Shown here in pieces: positions 1 to 9,570 of a stretch of 64,000 nucleotides of DNA. Each line of letters opens with the position of its first letter. Within the stretch, counting starts at the first letter, position 1. A model generated the notes under the pieces. That model was not told the DNA's origin and ran no database searches. It saw only the letters and a program-made list of their open reading frames with translations. The stretch is taken from the NCBI GenBank assembly GCA_964454015.1, contig CAYVQF010000025.1, positions 7,385 to 71,384 on the forward strand, given 5' to 3'. This DNA comes from CAYVQF01 sp964454015 (lineage in GTDB: Bacteria; Myxococcota_A; Bradymonadia; UBA4248). The translations under genes were made by a program, and so were the position numbers.

Positions 1-2385
1 CTCGTCGAGCTTGCCGTAGCCGAATGCTTCTTGCGCTGCGGCGAAGAAGGCGTTGTAGGCGTCGTCCCAAGCGCGACCAGCGAGGAGGTGGTTGGCGATG
101 TCCACGAGGGCGCCGGGGTTGGTGTTTGGGCAGTGCTTTTTGGCTCGCGCCGCTGCGCGGTGCAGGTCGGCCAAGCGCTCGGGCGAGAGCATGGCGATGA
201 GGCCCTCTCGCATGAGGCCAGAGACGTACTCGAAGGCGCCATCGGTCGAGGAGTTGAGGATGCCGTCGGCGAGGGCCCGCTCGATGAAAGTCTCGGGTGG
301 GATGAGAGGGAGCCGGGTGGGGATCTGAGCTACTCCAGCATTGAGCTGGGCGAGAGAGAAGTTTTTCCCCAGCACCACGGCGAGCTCTGCAAGCGGACGC
401 CACTGTTCCTGGTGGAGGCCGGCGAAGGCGAGCTCCAGTTGTTTGAGGACGACAGCATGTACGGCGTCAGGGACCGGGAGTTCGTTGGGATCTCCAAGGC
501 TGTCGTACCCATCGGGGGTGGCTTCGAGCAGACCCGCAGCGTGCCACTGGCGTGCAAGTGCGACGGCGAGGAGCGGCGAACCCGCGGCGAGGTGGACCAC
601 GGTGGTGGCCAGTCGCGGTGAGAGCTGGAGGCCTTCCCGGGTGATCTCATGCATGTCTTGGGTGTTGAGGGCCTCGAGATGGATGCCTTTGCGAATCCAC
701 GCGACGTCGATTTTGCCGATGGCGAGTTCGAGATCGCTGGGGACGTTGGCTTCGGCGCGGTCGACGACGACCAGGAGCAGGGGGATGGGTTGGGTGCTTT
801 GCTTGGCGCAGATACCGTAGACGAGCTTCTGCACCTGTTTGGTGGGAACGGCGTGGGTGTCATCGAGCCACAGGAGAAGGGGCCTGGTTCGGCTCAGTTC
901 GACGAGGCCGGCATAGACGAGGAGATCGAGCCGCCCCATGGCGGAGTTGAGGGAGGATGTGGCCGCTTCTTTGTTGCCTCTTGCTGCGAGTGTCATGTAC
1001 TCGACGACGCGCCAGTCGTGTGGGTCTTGCGTGTGGAAGAAGCGCATGAGGGCTTGTTCGCACTGGCTATCGCTGAGGCCTTTTAGGAGGAGGTGGTTGA
1101 AGAGCGCGAGGAGAATGGCGAGGGGCGGTGAGGGCGCGGCCTGCAGGCTGACATGTAGGTAACGCAGGCCCCCTCTGCTCTCACCGTCCTCGCTGCTCCA
1201 CTGGACGAGGCGACTCTTGCCGATGCCCGCGGGCCCATGGACCAAGCAAACGGCGGCTTGTTGCGCCTGGCGGACATCCTCGACGTAATGGGCGATGGTA
1301 TGGCGTTCTTGGATGCGACCGACAAAAGGGGGTTCGCGTAAGTTGAGGACGCTGACTTGCTGCTGTGCTTCTGTCGGGCGTTGGAAGCGTGGCAGTGTGT
1401 TGGGTGTGCTGGCGTCAGGGGTCCTGCGGGGGGTATCGTCCAGTCCGAACTGGGGCCGTGCGTTTCCGAGGAGGGTGTCTCCTTGGCTACCTATGTGGAG
1501 GGCGTCGGTGTCATCATTGGAGTCGAGGAGTCCACTCTTGCGCAGGTCGGTGCGGAGATCTGCGGCGAGCTCGTAGCGGTTGAGCGGGTCCTTCTCGAGG
1601 AGTCTGCTGATAACGGGTGCCAAGCGCACGGCATCTGGAATGGTTGGTAAGGGTTCGAAAGGTTTGGGTGGCTTGGTGGCTTGGGCCAGGAGGATGGCCA
1701 TGGGGCTGTTGCCTGGGAAAGGTGGGAAGCCACATAGGAGTTCGAAGAGCATACAGCCGAAGGCGTAGAGATCGGTGGCCGGTGAGATTTTATGGTGTTC
1801 ATCGCAGGCCTGCTCGGGTGCCATGTAGGCCGGGGTGCCTACGACCATGCCATCGGCAGTCAAACGCGTCGCTGTTTGGGTTTCGAGGGCGACCATGGCC
1901 AAGCCGAAATCCATGAGCTTGGGGATGAGTTCTCCGAGGGGGTCTTCGTAGACGAGAACATTGTCGGGTTTGAGGTCGCGGTGGATGATGCGGCGTGCGT
2001 GTGCTTCAGCGAGGGCTGCCAAGATGCGGTCAAAGAGACGCAACAGTTCTCCCAGGGTTCGGCCTTCGAGGGGGAGATCGATGAGCGGACAGCCGGCCAC
2101 CTCTTCCATGAGGATGTAGGGGGCGTTGTTGAGGAGGCGTCCCACATCGTGGACGTGCACGATATAGGGGTGGTGGAGTTGGGCGAAGGTGCGGATCTCT
2201 CTTTCGAAGCGCCTGACGATCTGGGTGTCGCCGAGCAAAGCGGTGCGCACGGACTTAAGGGCCCCGACCTTTCCGGTGCGTTTATCGCACACGGACCACA
2301 CCGTCCCCATTCCCCCCTCTCCGAGTGGTCGAAGTGGTTCGATGTACTCGGGCAGGCCCTCGGGTGGCAGAGGAGGTTGGGCCAT
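1..2385 (-). CDS. Ser/Thr protein kinase fused to AAA-type ATPase domain (3'-truncated by window edge)
   Basis: Reading frame is open without a stop from the ATG at 2385 to base 1 (795 codons); the C-terminus lies outside the window. It encodes a cytoplasmic Hanks-type kinase: Gly-loop GEGGMG at residues 22-27, ATP lysine in GALKSV (K44), catalytic HRDLKPDN at 135-142, DFG at 159-161, and TPAYMAPEQ in the activation segment. A second module follows with a P-loop GPAGIGKS (384-391) and the leucine-rich pattern of the STAND/AAA_16 ATPases that often follow a kinase in signalling proteins of this lineage, then helical repeats. No membrane segment is visible. The start overlaps the stop of the upstream TPR gene as TAATG, so translation is probably coupled. 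Targets are unknown; the kinase call is secure and the ATPase family assignment is an inference. Confidence 0.9.
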   Translation of the reverse strand, partial: MAQPPLPPEGLPEYIEPLRPLGEGGMGTVWSVCDKRTGKVGALKSVRTALLGDTQIVRRFEREIRTFAQLHHPYIVHVHDVGRLLNNAPYILMEEVAGCPLIDLPLEGRTLGELLRLFDRILAALAEAHARRIIHRDLKPDNVLVYEDPLGELIPKLMDFGLAMVALETQTATRLTADGMVVGTPAYMAPEQACDEHHKISPATDLYAFGCMLFELLCGFPPFPGNSPMAILLAQATKPPKPFEPLPTIPDAVRLAPVISRLLEKDPLNRYELAADLRTDLRKSGLLDSNDDTDALHIGSQGDTLLGNARPQFGLDDTPRRTPDASTPNTLPRFQRPTEAQQQVSVLNLREPPFVGRIQERHTIAHYVEDVRQAQQAAVCLVHGPAGIGKSRLVQWSSEDGESRGGLRYLHVSLQAAPSPPLAILLALFNHLLLKGLSDSQCEQALMRFFHTQDPHDWRVVEYMTLAARGNKEAATSSLNSAMGRLDLLVYAGLVELSRTRPLLLWLDDTHAVPTKQVQKLVYGICAKQSTQPIPLLLVVVDRAEANVPSDLELAIGKIDVAWIRKGIHLEALNTQDMHEITREGLQLSPRLATTVVHLAAGSPLLAVALARQWHAAGLLEATPDGYDSLGDPNELPVPDAVHAVVLKQLELAFAGLHQEQWRPLAELAVVLGKNFSLAQLNAGVAQIPTRLPLIPPETFIERALADGILNSSTDGAFEYVSGLMREGLIAMLSPERLADLHRAAARAKKHCPNTNPGALVDIANHLLAGRAWDDAYNAFFAAAQEAFGYGKLDE

Positions 2386-2834
2386 TAGGGCTCCGGGTTG
2401 TCGCGGGTCGATTGCAAGAAGAGGTCGAGTCCTTCGTTGAAGGCGCCAGACTTGCAGAGGGTCGTGGCCATGCGATGCCGGAGGAGTGGGTCGTTGGGGG
2501 CGAACTTGATGGCTGCGTTCAGGTAGTACTTGGCCGCAGGGTAGTCTTGGCGGACGAGGCAGATGAGTCCGAGGAGGGAGAGCAGTTGCCGCTGGGTGTC
2601 GGCTTCGACGTGGGGTTGGCGGCGTCCGTCTTCGAGAATACGAATGGCTTCGAGGAACTTCTTTTGTTTGCCCAGGGCGGAGCCGAGGTACATTCGGGCA
2701 GCGACGAAACTCGGCATGAGGGCGAGAGCATCTCTGAGGTTGATGGTGGCGTCGGCCCACTTGCCTTGTTCATAGAAGTAGACCCCGCGCTCGTAGAAGC
2801 GTCGTGATCGTATAACGTTGGTCGTGGTCGTCAT
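2385..2834 (-). CDS. TPR-repeat protein
   Basis: A 149-residue soluble protein made almost wholly of tetratricopeptide-like helical pairs (residues about 12-145), with the alternating small/aromatic pattern of TPRs, for example YERGVYFYEQGKWADATINL and AARMYLGSALGKQKKFLEAI. No signal peptide or membrane segment. The ATG at 2834 is preceded by an AGGGGGA ribosome-binding site. It sits between an acidic hypothetical gene (33 bp upstream) and the kinase-ATPase gene (1-base overlap). It is therefore probably a scaffold or adaptor for that kinase, which is an inference from position only. Confidence 0.8.
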   Translation of the reverse strand: MTTTTNVIRSRRFYERGVYFYEQGKWADATINLRDALALMPSFVAARMYLGSALGKQKKFLEAIRILEDGRRQPHVEADTQRQLLSLLGLICLVRQDYPAAKYYLNAAIKFAPNDPLLRHRMATTLCKSGAFNEGLDLFLQSTRDNPEP

Positions 2835-2867
2835 GGCGCGTTCCCCCTGCCGAGCGTGCGATGGTCG

Positions 2868-3632
2868 CTAATCGAGGTCGAGGCTTGCGAAGCGATTGGA
2901 TGGGGTGATCTGTTTGTCCCCTTCTGCGAGAGGAGGGGGCTCTTCTTTAGCTTCACGGCGCTCTTTTTTGGGTTCTTCGATTTCCAGCTCGTTGCTCGGG
3001 ATGTCTGGGGTGTCGTCGTCGAGTGGATCGCCGGGGGCATGTTCGGCGATGGGAGGTGGGGGTTCAGGTGCCTCTAGGTTGAGGGGGATCGGGGTGTAGT
3101 CGTCATTGGAGGTGCCGCCAAAGAGGCTGTCGACGCGAGCTTTCTCCGGGGAAGGTGGCTCCTTGGGGCTGAGTCGTTCGGGCTTGGGGTTGGCCCAATC
3201 GTTGGAAGTCCGCCAGGGCTTGCTCTCAATGCTGCGTTCCTCGCGGGGGCCGAAGCGGTCTTCTTCCTCCTCTGGGATTGGGGCACTCTCTTCTGGCGTG
3301 GGTTCAGGCGGGAGGATGGGCGTCGGTCCGAAGAGGTTGAACTCGGCGTCGCCGACGGTGACATAGACCGTGGCCCCATCGACGCGGAAGCGTCCGAGCT
3401 CCTCGACGTCGAGGGTTGTTTGCAGGCGCAAGAGGAGTTGGGGAAAAGAGAGCCCGGCGAGGGACTCCGTGGCCTGAGGTTTGCGCAGCTCCGGCGACAT
3501 GGGGACGGACTCTTCGAGGACGTAGATGCGCAAGATATGGGTCATCAGATCGATGAGTTCTTCTCGGGAGTATCTCTCGAGCGCGTCGCGCATCTGGTTG
3601 GCCAAGGGTCCAAAATTGCGGGAATGTGACAT
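2868..3632 (-). CDS. Acidic proline-rich hypothetical protein
   Basis: A 254-residue protein I do not recognise. Residues 1-105 look folded: a helical start (NQMRDALERYSREELIDLMTH) and then an alternating segment ending in a short beta-rich stretch with VDGATVYVTVGDAEFNLFG. From about 106 onward it is low-complexity, rich in P, E, D and K, and probably disordered. No signal peptide or membrane segment. It lies 27 bp after the pentapeptide gene and 33 bp before the TPR gene on the same strand, which suggests one transcription unit leading to the kinase. Its function is unknown; the disordered tail could be a kinase substrate or a binding tail. Confidence 0.65.
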   Translation of the reverse strand: MSHSRNFGPLANQMRDALERYSREELIDLMTHILRIYVLEESVPMSPELRKPQATESLAGLSFPQLLLRLQTTLDVEELGRFRVDGATVYVTVGDAEFNLFGPTPILPPEPTPEESAPIPEEEEDRFGPREERSIESKPWRTSNDWANPKPERLSPKEPPSPEKARVDSLFGGTSNDDYTPIPLNLEAPEPPPPIAEHAPGDPLDDDTPDIPSNELEIEEPKKERREAKEEPPPLAEGDKQITPSNRFASLDLD

Positions 3633-3659
3633 GTGCGTCCCGGTGCTGTGGGTGGGTGC

Positions 3660-4358
3660 TTAGACGTCGCGCAGCGCGCCGTCGAGGTCACCAGCGTTGA
3701 GTTTACAGCGGATCATAGTGGTGTTTCGCAGGTCTGCGCGCACCAGATTGGCACCTCTAAGGTCAACGCCAACGAGGATGGCCCCGTTGAGGTTGGCGGC
3801 GTGGAGGTTGGCGCCGCGCATATCCACGGCGATGAGCATGGCGTTGCGGAAATCGGTACGGGTCAAGCTCGCGTTGCCCATTTTGGGGTCGGTGAAAGAG
3901 CACTGGTTGAGAAAGGCGTGGGCGAAGCATGCGCCGTAGAGTTCCGCCGTCTGGAACTGGCACTTCATGAGGCGCGCCTGTTGGAAACAGGCGTTGGAGA
4001 GCACGGTTTCAAAGAACTTGGACTCTTCGAGGAGGGCGCCTTGGCAGCCGAGCTCGATGGCCTCACAGTTGACCAGGTTGCACTTTTTGAGGTGGCTATC
4101 GCGCAGGTCGGCGCAGCGCAGGGTGCTCTCTGAGAATTGGACGGCGTAGGCGGTCATTCTGGCGAGTCGTGCCCTGGTGAGCCCGACGCGGGTGAAGGTG
4201 ACGTTTTCAAAACCTTTGTCTTCGAGGTTGAGGCGGGAGACATCGGTCTGGCGAATGGCATAGCCCACCAGAGTGCCTGCGGTGGCGGCATCACGCACAT
4301 CCATTTCACTGGAGAGGACGTGTTCAATGACTGGAGTGGGAGAGCTTTGTTGCGCCAT
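3660..4358 (-). CDS. Pentapeptide-repeat protein
   Basis: A 232-residue protein with pentapeptide repeats of the A(D/N)LXX type over roughly residues 50-230, clearest at the C-terminus (MRGANLHAANLNGAILVGVD and LRGANLVRADLRNTTM). These repeats fold into a right-handed square beta-helix. No signal peptide. The N-terminal 45 residues are not repetitive. It is the first gene of a same-strand run leading to the kinase-ATPase. Pentapeptide proteins range from gyrase-protecting DNA mimics to secretion-associated adaptors, and nothing here decides between them. Cysteine is frequent at repeat positions (ADLRDSHLKKCNLVNCEA). Confidence 0.8.
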   Translation of the reverse strand: MAQQSSPTPVIEHVLSSEMDVRDAATAGTLVGYAIRQTDVSRLNLEDKGFENVTFTRVGLTRARLARMTAYAVQFSESTLRCADLRDSHLKKCNLVNCEAIELGCQGALLEESKFFETVLSNACFQQARLMKCQFQTAELYGACFAHAFLNQCSFTDPKMGNASLTRTDFRNAMLIAVDMRGANLHAANLNGAILVGVDLRGANLVRADLRNTTMIRCKLNAGDLDGALRDV

Positions 4359-4514
4359 CGCTGGATCCGCCTGCAGTAGGAGCGAAGTTGCCGCTGAAAT
4401 GAGCGTCTACACCAACGCGAGAGAGCATAAAGTCAAGCGGCCGCGGCGTCAACGGCTGGCAGCCGAGGATGGACGCCCGAAGTTGGGCCTGTCCGCGAGA
4501 GCAGTGGGCGATGC

Positions 4515-4540
4515 GGTCCAAGACGGGGGTGTCTTGGACC
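4515..4540. repeat. Perfect 10-bp inverted repeat (hairpin) downstream of the EF-G2 gene
   Basis: GGTCCAAGAC at 4515-4524 and its exact complement GTCTTGGACC at 4531-4540 are separated by six bases. It lies 26 bp past the stop of the minus-strand EF-G2 gene. No T-run follows on the minus strand, so it is not a classical intrinsic terminator. A 3' mRNA hairpin or a protein-binding palindrome in front of the pentapeptide operon are both possible. Confidence 0.55.
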
Positions 4541-4565
4541 ACGTCGGCGGCGCGGCGCGAGTTGC

Positions 4566-6665
<2,100 letters not shown>

Positions 6666-6682
6666 TCATTGCCTCCAAGGGT

Positions 6683-6699
6683 ATCCGCTCCCAGCGGAT
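6683..6699. repeat. Inverted repeat in the EF-G2 5' leader
   Basis: ATCCGCT (6683-6689) and AGCGGAT (6693-6699) form a perfect 7-bp stem with a 3-base loop, ending 17 bases before the EF-G2 start codon on the minus strand and just upstream of its ribosome-binding site. It may be an operator or leader structure; no function is shown. Confidence 0.4.
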
Positions 6700-6869
6700 C
6701 CAAAATTGGGCAGCATGGTATGTTTGGGCGTGAGGTTCGTCAACGGTGCTCTGGTGAGCGGGCCATCTTTCTTTAGTGGCCAAGCCCAGCCACTTTGACG
6801 GCATGGGGCAGCGAGCGACACCACCAGGTGCGACTCGAGCAGGGTCTCGACTGCGGCACAGTGAGCTGC

Positions 6870-8003
6870 CTAGCGTGCGGCGGCGGTGCGCAGGCGTGTT
6901 GAGGCCAAGGGTAGGACCGAGGCACCGAGGGGGCGCACGAAGTTGAAGAGGCGTCCACAGCGGGCGAAGGTAACCTCACGGCGGTAACCCACGGCGTCTC
7001 CGGCGATGTGAAAGGGCATGGGTGCGTCAAACTCGAGGCGGACGCGTTGGGCGAGGAAGTCGAAGGCACCCTGCGCCTGGTCGAGATCGCCGCGCCACAT
7101 TCGGCGGAGGCGGTAGACGGCCATGAGAGGGTTCATCATTCCGATCCGGAGCTGGAAATGGTCGGCCTGGAGGCGCGCCGCCGGGAACATGCGCAGGCGA
7201 TAGCCGTAGTACGGAATGGTTCCGGCGGCAGCCATGAGCATGGGCCCGTCATAGAGGACGTCGCCGCGCCGGAAGTGCTCGAGGATACGTCCATTTTTGT
7301 CGACGGCGTAGGCGGTGGCGCCTTCATTGATGGCGATGACCCGCTGCTGGGTTCGGGTGGCGGCCATCATGGGTGCGGTTTTGAAGATCCCTGTTACGAG
7401 GTAGCCGCGGACGCCGGTGACCACTTTGTGGAGGGGTGTGCCGGCCAATTTTTCGCGCAGTGCGATGTACTCGTTGAGGATCTGTGCGTCGACGCCACAG
7501 CCTGCGAAGGGGCAGAGGAGCCCTTCGGTTTCGAGGAGTGGCAGGGGAGTGATGGCAGTGGCGGTCAGATCTTGAAGGCGGGCCAAGTCATCCACGGCGC
7601 GGCCGCAGCGCAGGGTGTCGGCGACGGCGTTTCCCGTGCCGAGGCGAATGACTCCGACGTAAGGTTGGTGGATGGGGTTGGGGAGAGCGGCCCGCAGATC
7701 GTTGAGAAAGTGGGTGATGGTGCCATCGCCGCCACAGAAGAAGAGGGCTTTGTAGCCGTGTTGCAGGGCGGTGCGGAGCATGCCTTCGCTTTCAGTGGCT
7801 TGGTGAGAGACGAAGATGTCCTCTTGGCGCAGGCCCGTGAAGGCCCCTCGGCGCCAGGCGCTCTGGAAACCGCGGGCGTTGGCGTTGGCCAAGATCGCGA
7901 ATTCTCCCGGTGCCAATTGTAGGGGCTGGGGGGTGGGTTCTGCAGCCGGTTGCTGGGTGAGGTCCGCAAAGTTTTGGCGAGCTAGATGTAGGTGAGGTGC
8001 CAT
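6870..8003 (-). CDS. Diacylglycerol kinase family protein (lipid kinase-like)
   Basis: A 377-residue protein with the DAGK catalytic-domain nucleotide motif GGDGT at residues 91-95 (in ALFFCGGDGTITHFLND) and the following GTGNAVADTLR segment. This is the NAD-kinase/diacylglycerol-kinase fold, which phosphorylates diacylglycerol, sphingoid bases or related lipids. No membrane segment is evident; such enzymes usually act at the inner membrane surface. I chose the ATG at 8003 because AGGAGA precedes it and the DAGK homology follows; an upstream in-frame ATG at 8114 would add an unconvincing 37-residue extension. Exact lipid substrate is unknown. It stands alone, downstream of a 410-bp divergent intergenic region. 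Confidence 0.8.
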   Translation of the reverse strand: MAPHLHLARQNFADLTQQPAAEPTPQPLQLAPGEFAILANANARGFQSAWRRGAFTGLRQEDIFVSHQATESEGMLRTALQHGYKALFFCGGDGTITHFLNDLRAALPNPIHQPYVGVIRLGTGNAVADTLRCGRAVDDLARLQDLTATAITPLPLLETEGLLCPFAGCGVDAQILNEYIALREKLAGTPLHKVVTGVRGYLVTGIFKTAPMMAATRTQQRVIAINEGATAYAVDKNGRILEHFRRGDVLYDGPMLMAAAGTIPYYGYRLRMFPAARLQADHFQLRIGMMNPLMAVYRLRRMWRGDLDQAQGAFDFLAQRVRLEFDAPMPFHIAGDAVGYRREVTFARCGRLFNFVRPLGASVLPLASTRLRTAAAR

Positions 8004-8413
8004 GGTGTCGTCTCCTGGTGTACCGATTGCGGCACGGCGGGCGTCGCCCATGCAAAGAGCGAACCACGGGCGTGGAAAAGAAATATGCAAATAAATGTGG
8101 GTGGATAAGACCATGGGGTGCGCGTCAAAGGGGCGGGGTCAAGGGGGGGCAGGCGCGTTTGGGGTGACGGCGGAAGAAATGAGAGTAAAATTAGGCGTTT
8201 GATGGGTGGTCTGGCGAGCATTGGCGGTGAGTGGAGGTGGGTGTGGTCTTGGCAGCGGCGGTGGTCCAGGCTATGGCTAGAGCGGCGCAGCGTTCGAGAG
8301 GCGTGTCGTCGTTGCGGGTGCGAAAGGGCTTACGCGGTGATGCCGGAGGTGCCACGTAAGTTGCGCGATGGCGGCGGTGTGGGCGGTGGTTGAATGTTCA
8401 GGGGAGGTGAGGG
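8004..8413. other. Divergent intergenic region
   Basis: 410 bases between the lipid-kinase gene (minus) and the CPBP protease gene (plus). It contains an AT-rich patch around 8080-8100 (aaatatgcaaataaat) and a TAAAAT near 8186, either of which could be part of a promoter. I see no RNA gene, no convincing small gene and no terminator. Confidence 0.5.
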
Positions 8414-9439
8414 TTGGCTTCTCGAGGGTTGATGCGGGAGCTCGCATGGGTTTTGGCGGTGGTCACGTTGGTGACGGTGGTGGTGGCTTGGGTGCAGGAT
8501 CTTTGGCCACCTTGGGCGTCGTACGCCTATCTTGGTGTGTTGGTGGCCTTCATTGGGATCCCCACCTGGGTGGTTGAGCGCTGGCGGAAGGTGACGGTCG
8601 TCGAGGCGGGGATGGTTTTTGGATGCTGGTGGCGGTCTTTGGGGTGGGCGTTGGGGGCTGCGTTCATGGTGCTTGTTCCCTATGCTTTGGGGCACCATTT
8701 TTGGCGTGTGGAGGTCGATGGGCATCGGGCGGAGTGGTCGTGGTCCCACTATTCGCGGTGGCCGGAGGCGGCAGGTGTTCAGGGCGCGGCGGAGGGTCTT
8801 GGGGCCGGTGAGGTGCGGGTCATGGCGGAGGGGGAGTGGTTGTGGCTGCGGTGGCGGGGGCCCTTCGCGGAGCAGGGGCAGTTGTTGGTGCGCAGTTCAG
8901 GTGGGGTCAGGGCGGCGCGCGTTCAGGGGGCTCGTCTCGTGGATCATGGGGGTGAGGTGCATTTGTCGTCGTTGGGGATGGCGGGTGGGGGGACGTTGGA
9001 GGTGCGTGGCGATGCGGTGGAGGTGGACGGCGTGGGTGGCGTGCGCCTTTGGGATGGGGAAGGCTTGGTAGAGGGTCTGCGCTGGCGGCGCAGCGCATGG
9101 TGGCTGGTGCAGATGCTGCTGACGCAGCTTTTGTTGGTGGCGTTGCCAGAGGAGTATTTTTATCGCGGCTATGTGCAGCCGACGCTGGCGCGGCGGTGGG
9201 ATGGGGGTATTGGGGTGGGGCGTTGGCGCTTGAGCTGGGCGGTGTTGCTGACGAGCGCGATCTTTGCGTTGGGCCATGTGGTCGTGGATGCGCGGCTGGA
9301 ACGTCTCGCGGTTTTCTTTCCAAGTCTCGCCTTTGGGTGGCTACGGGAGCGCAGCGGCGGCCTATGGGCGCCGCTGGTTTTTCACGGGCTGTGCAATGTT
9401 TGGGTCGAGTTGTTGGGGGTACACTACTTCGTTTCTTGA
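8414..9439 (+). CDS. CPBP-family glutamic intramembrane protease with large extramembrane insert
   Basis: A 341-residue polytopic membrane protein. Three N-terminal hydrophobic helices (about 10-27, 33-50, 72-90) are followed by roughly 110 soluble, Gly/Val/Trp-rich residues (about 95-205), then the CPBP/Abi core. The core has EEYFYR (E246, E247, R251), H288 in FALGH and FHGLCN (H324, N328), the expected catalytic glutamates and histidines. Such enzymes cleave membrane-anchored proteins; relatives include CAAX proteases and the myxosortases. I favour the TTG at 8414, spaced about six bases after GGAGGTGA; the ATG at 8432 has no ribosome-binding site. The inserted soluble domain is unusual for plain CPBP proteins. 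No MYXO-CTERM substrate was seen in this window, so myxosortase identity is only a possibility. Confidence 0.8.
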   Translation: MASRGLMRELAWVLAVVTLVTVVVAWVQDLWPPWASYAYLGVLVAFIGIPTWVVERWRKVTVVEAGMVFGCWWRSLGWALGAAFMVLVPYALGHHFWRVEVDGHRAEWSWSHYSRWPEAAGVQGAAEGLGAGEVRVMAEGEWLWLRWRGPFAEQGQLLVRSSGGVRAARVQGARLVDHGGEVHLSSLGMAGGGTLEVRGDAVEVDGVGGVRLWDGEGLVEGLRWRRSAWWLVQMLLTQLLLVALPEEYFYRGYVQPTLARRWDGGIGVGRWRLSWAVLLTSAIFALGHVVVDARLERLAVFFPSLAFGWLRERSGGLWAPLVFHGLCNVWVELLGVHYFVS

Positions 9440-9509
9440 ATGGAATTCGGAAGGTAAGTTGAGGTGGCGGCAAGGGCGTTTGGGGGGGAGATGCGAGGCT
9501 GTGCGCCGC

Positions 9510-9539
9510 TTGCGGAAGGGCGGCAAAGGGCCCTACAAT
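9510..9539 (+). promoter_or_regulatory. Candidate sigma-70-type promoter
   Basis: TTGCGG (9510-9515), an 18-base spacer and TACAAT (9534-9539), which places transcription start near 9546 and 25 bases ahead of the zinc-ribbon/GYF/TPR gene start. The -10 is a 5/6 match; the -35 is weaker. Confidence 0.4.
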
Positions 9540-9570
9540 AAGGCGGTTGTTGATTTTTCGTGAGAGGTCT

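Noticed and set aside
4324..4542. A 72-codon minus-strand frame between EF-G2 and the pentapeptide gene
   Set aside because: It contains the hairpin and lacks a ribosome-binding site or a plausible protein pattern.
8118..8393. A 91-codon plus-strand frame before the CPBP protease
   Set aside because: Arg/Gly-rich, with no domain and no ribosome-binding site; treated as intergenic.
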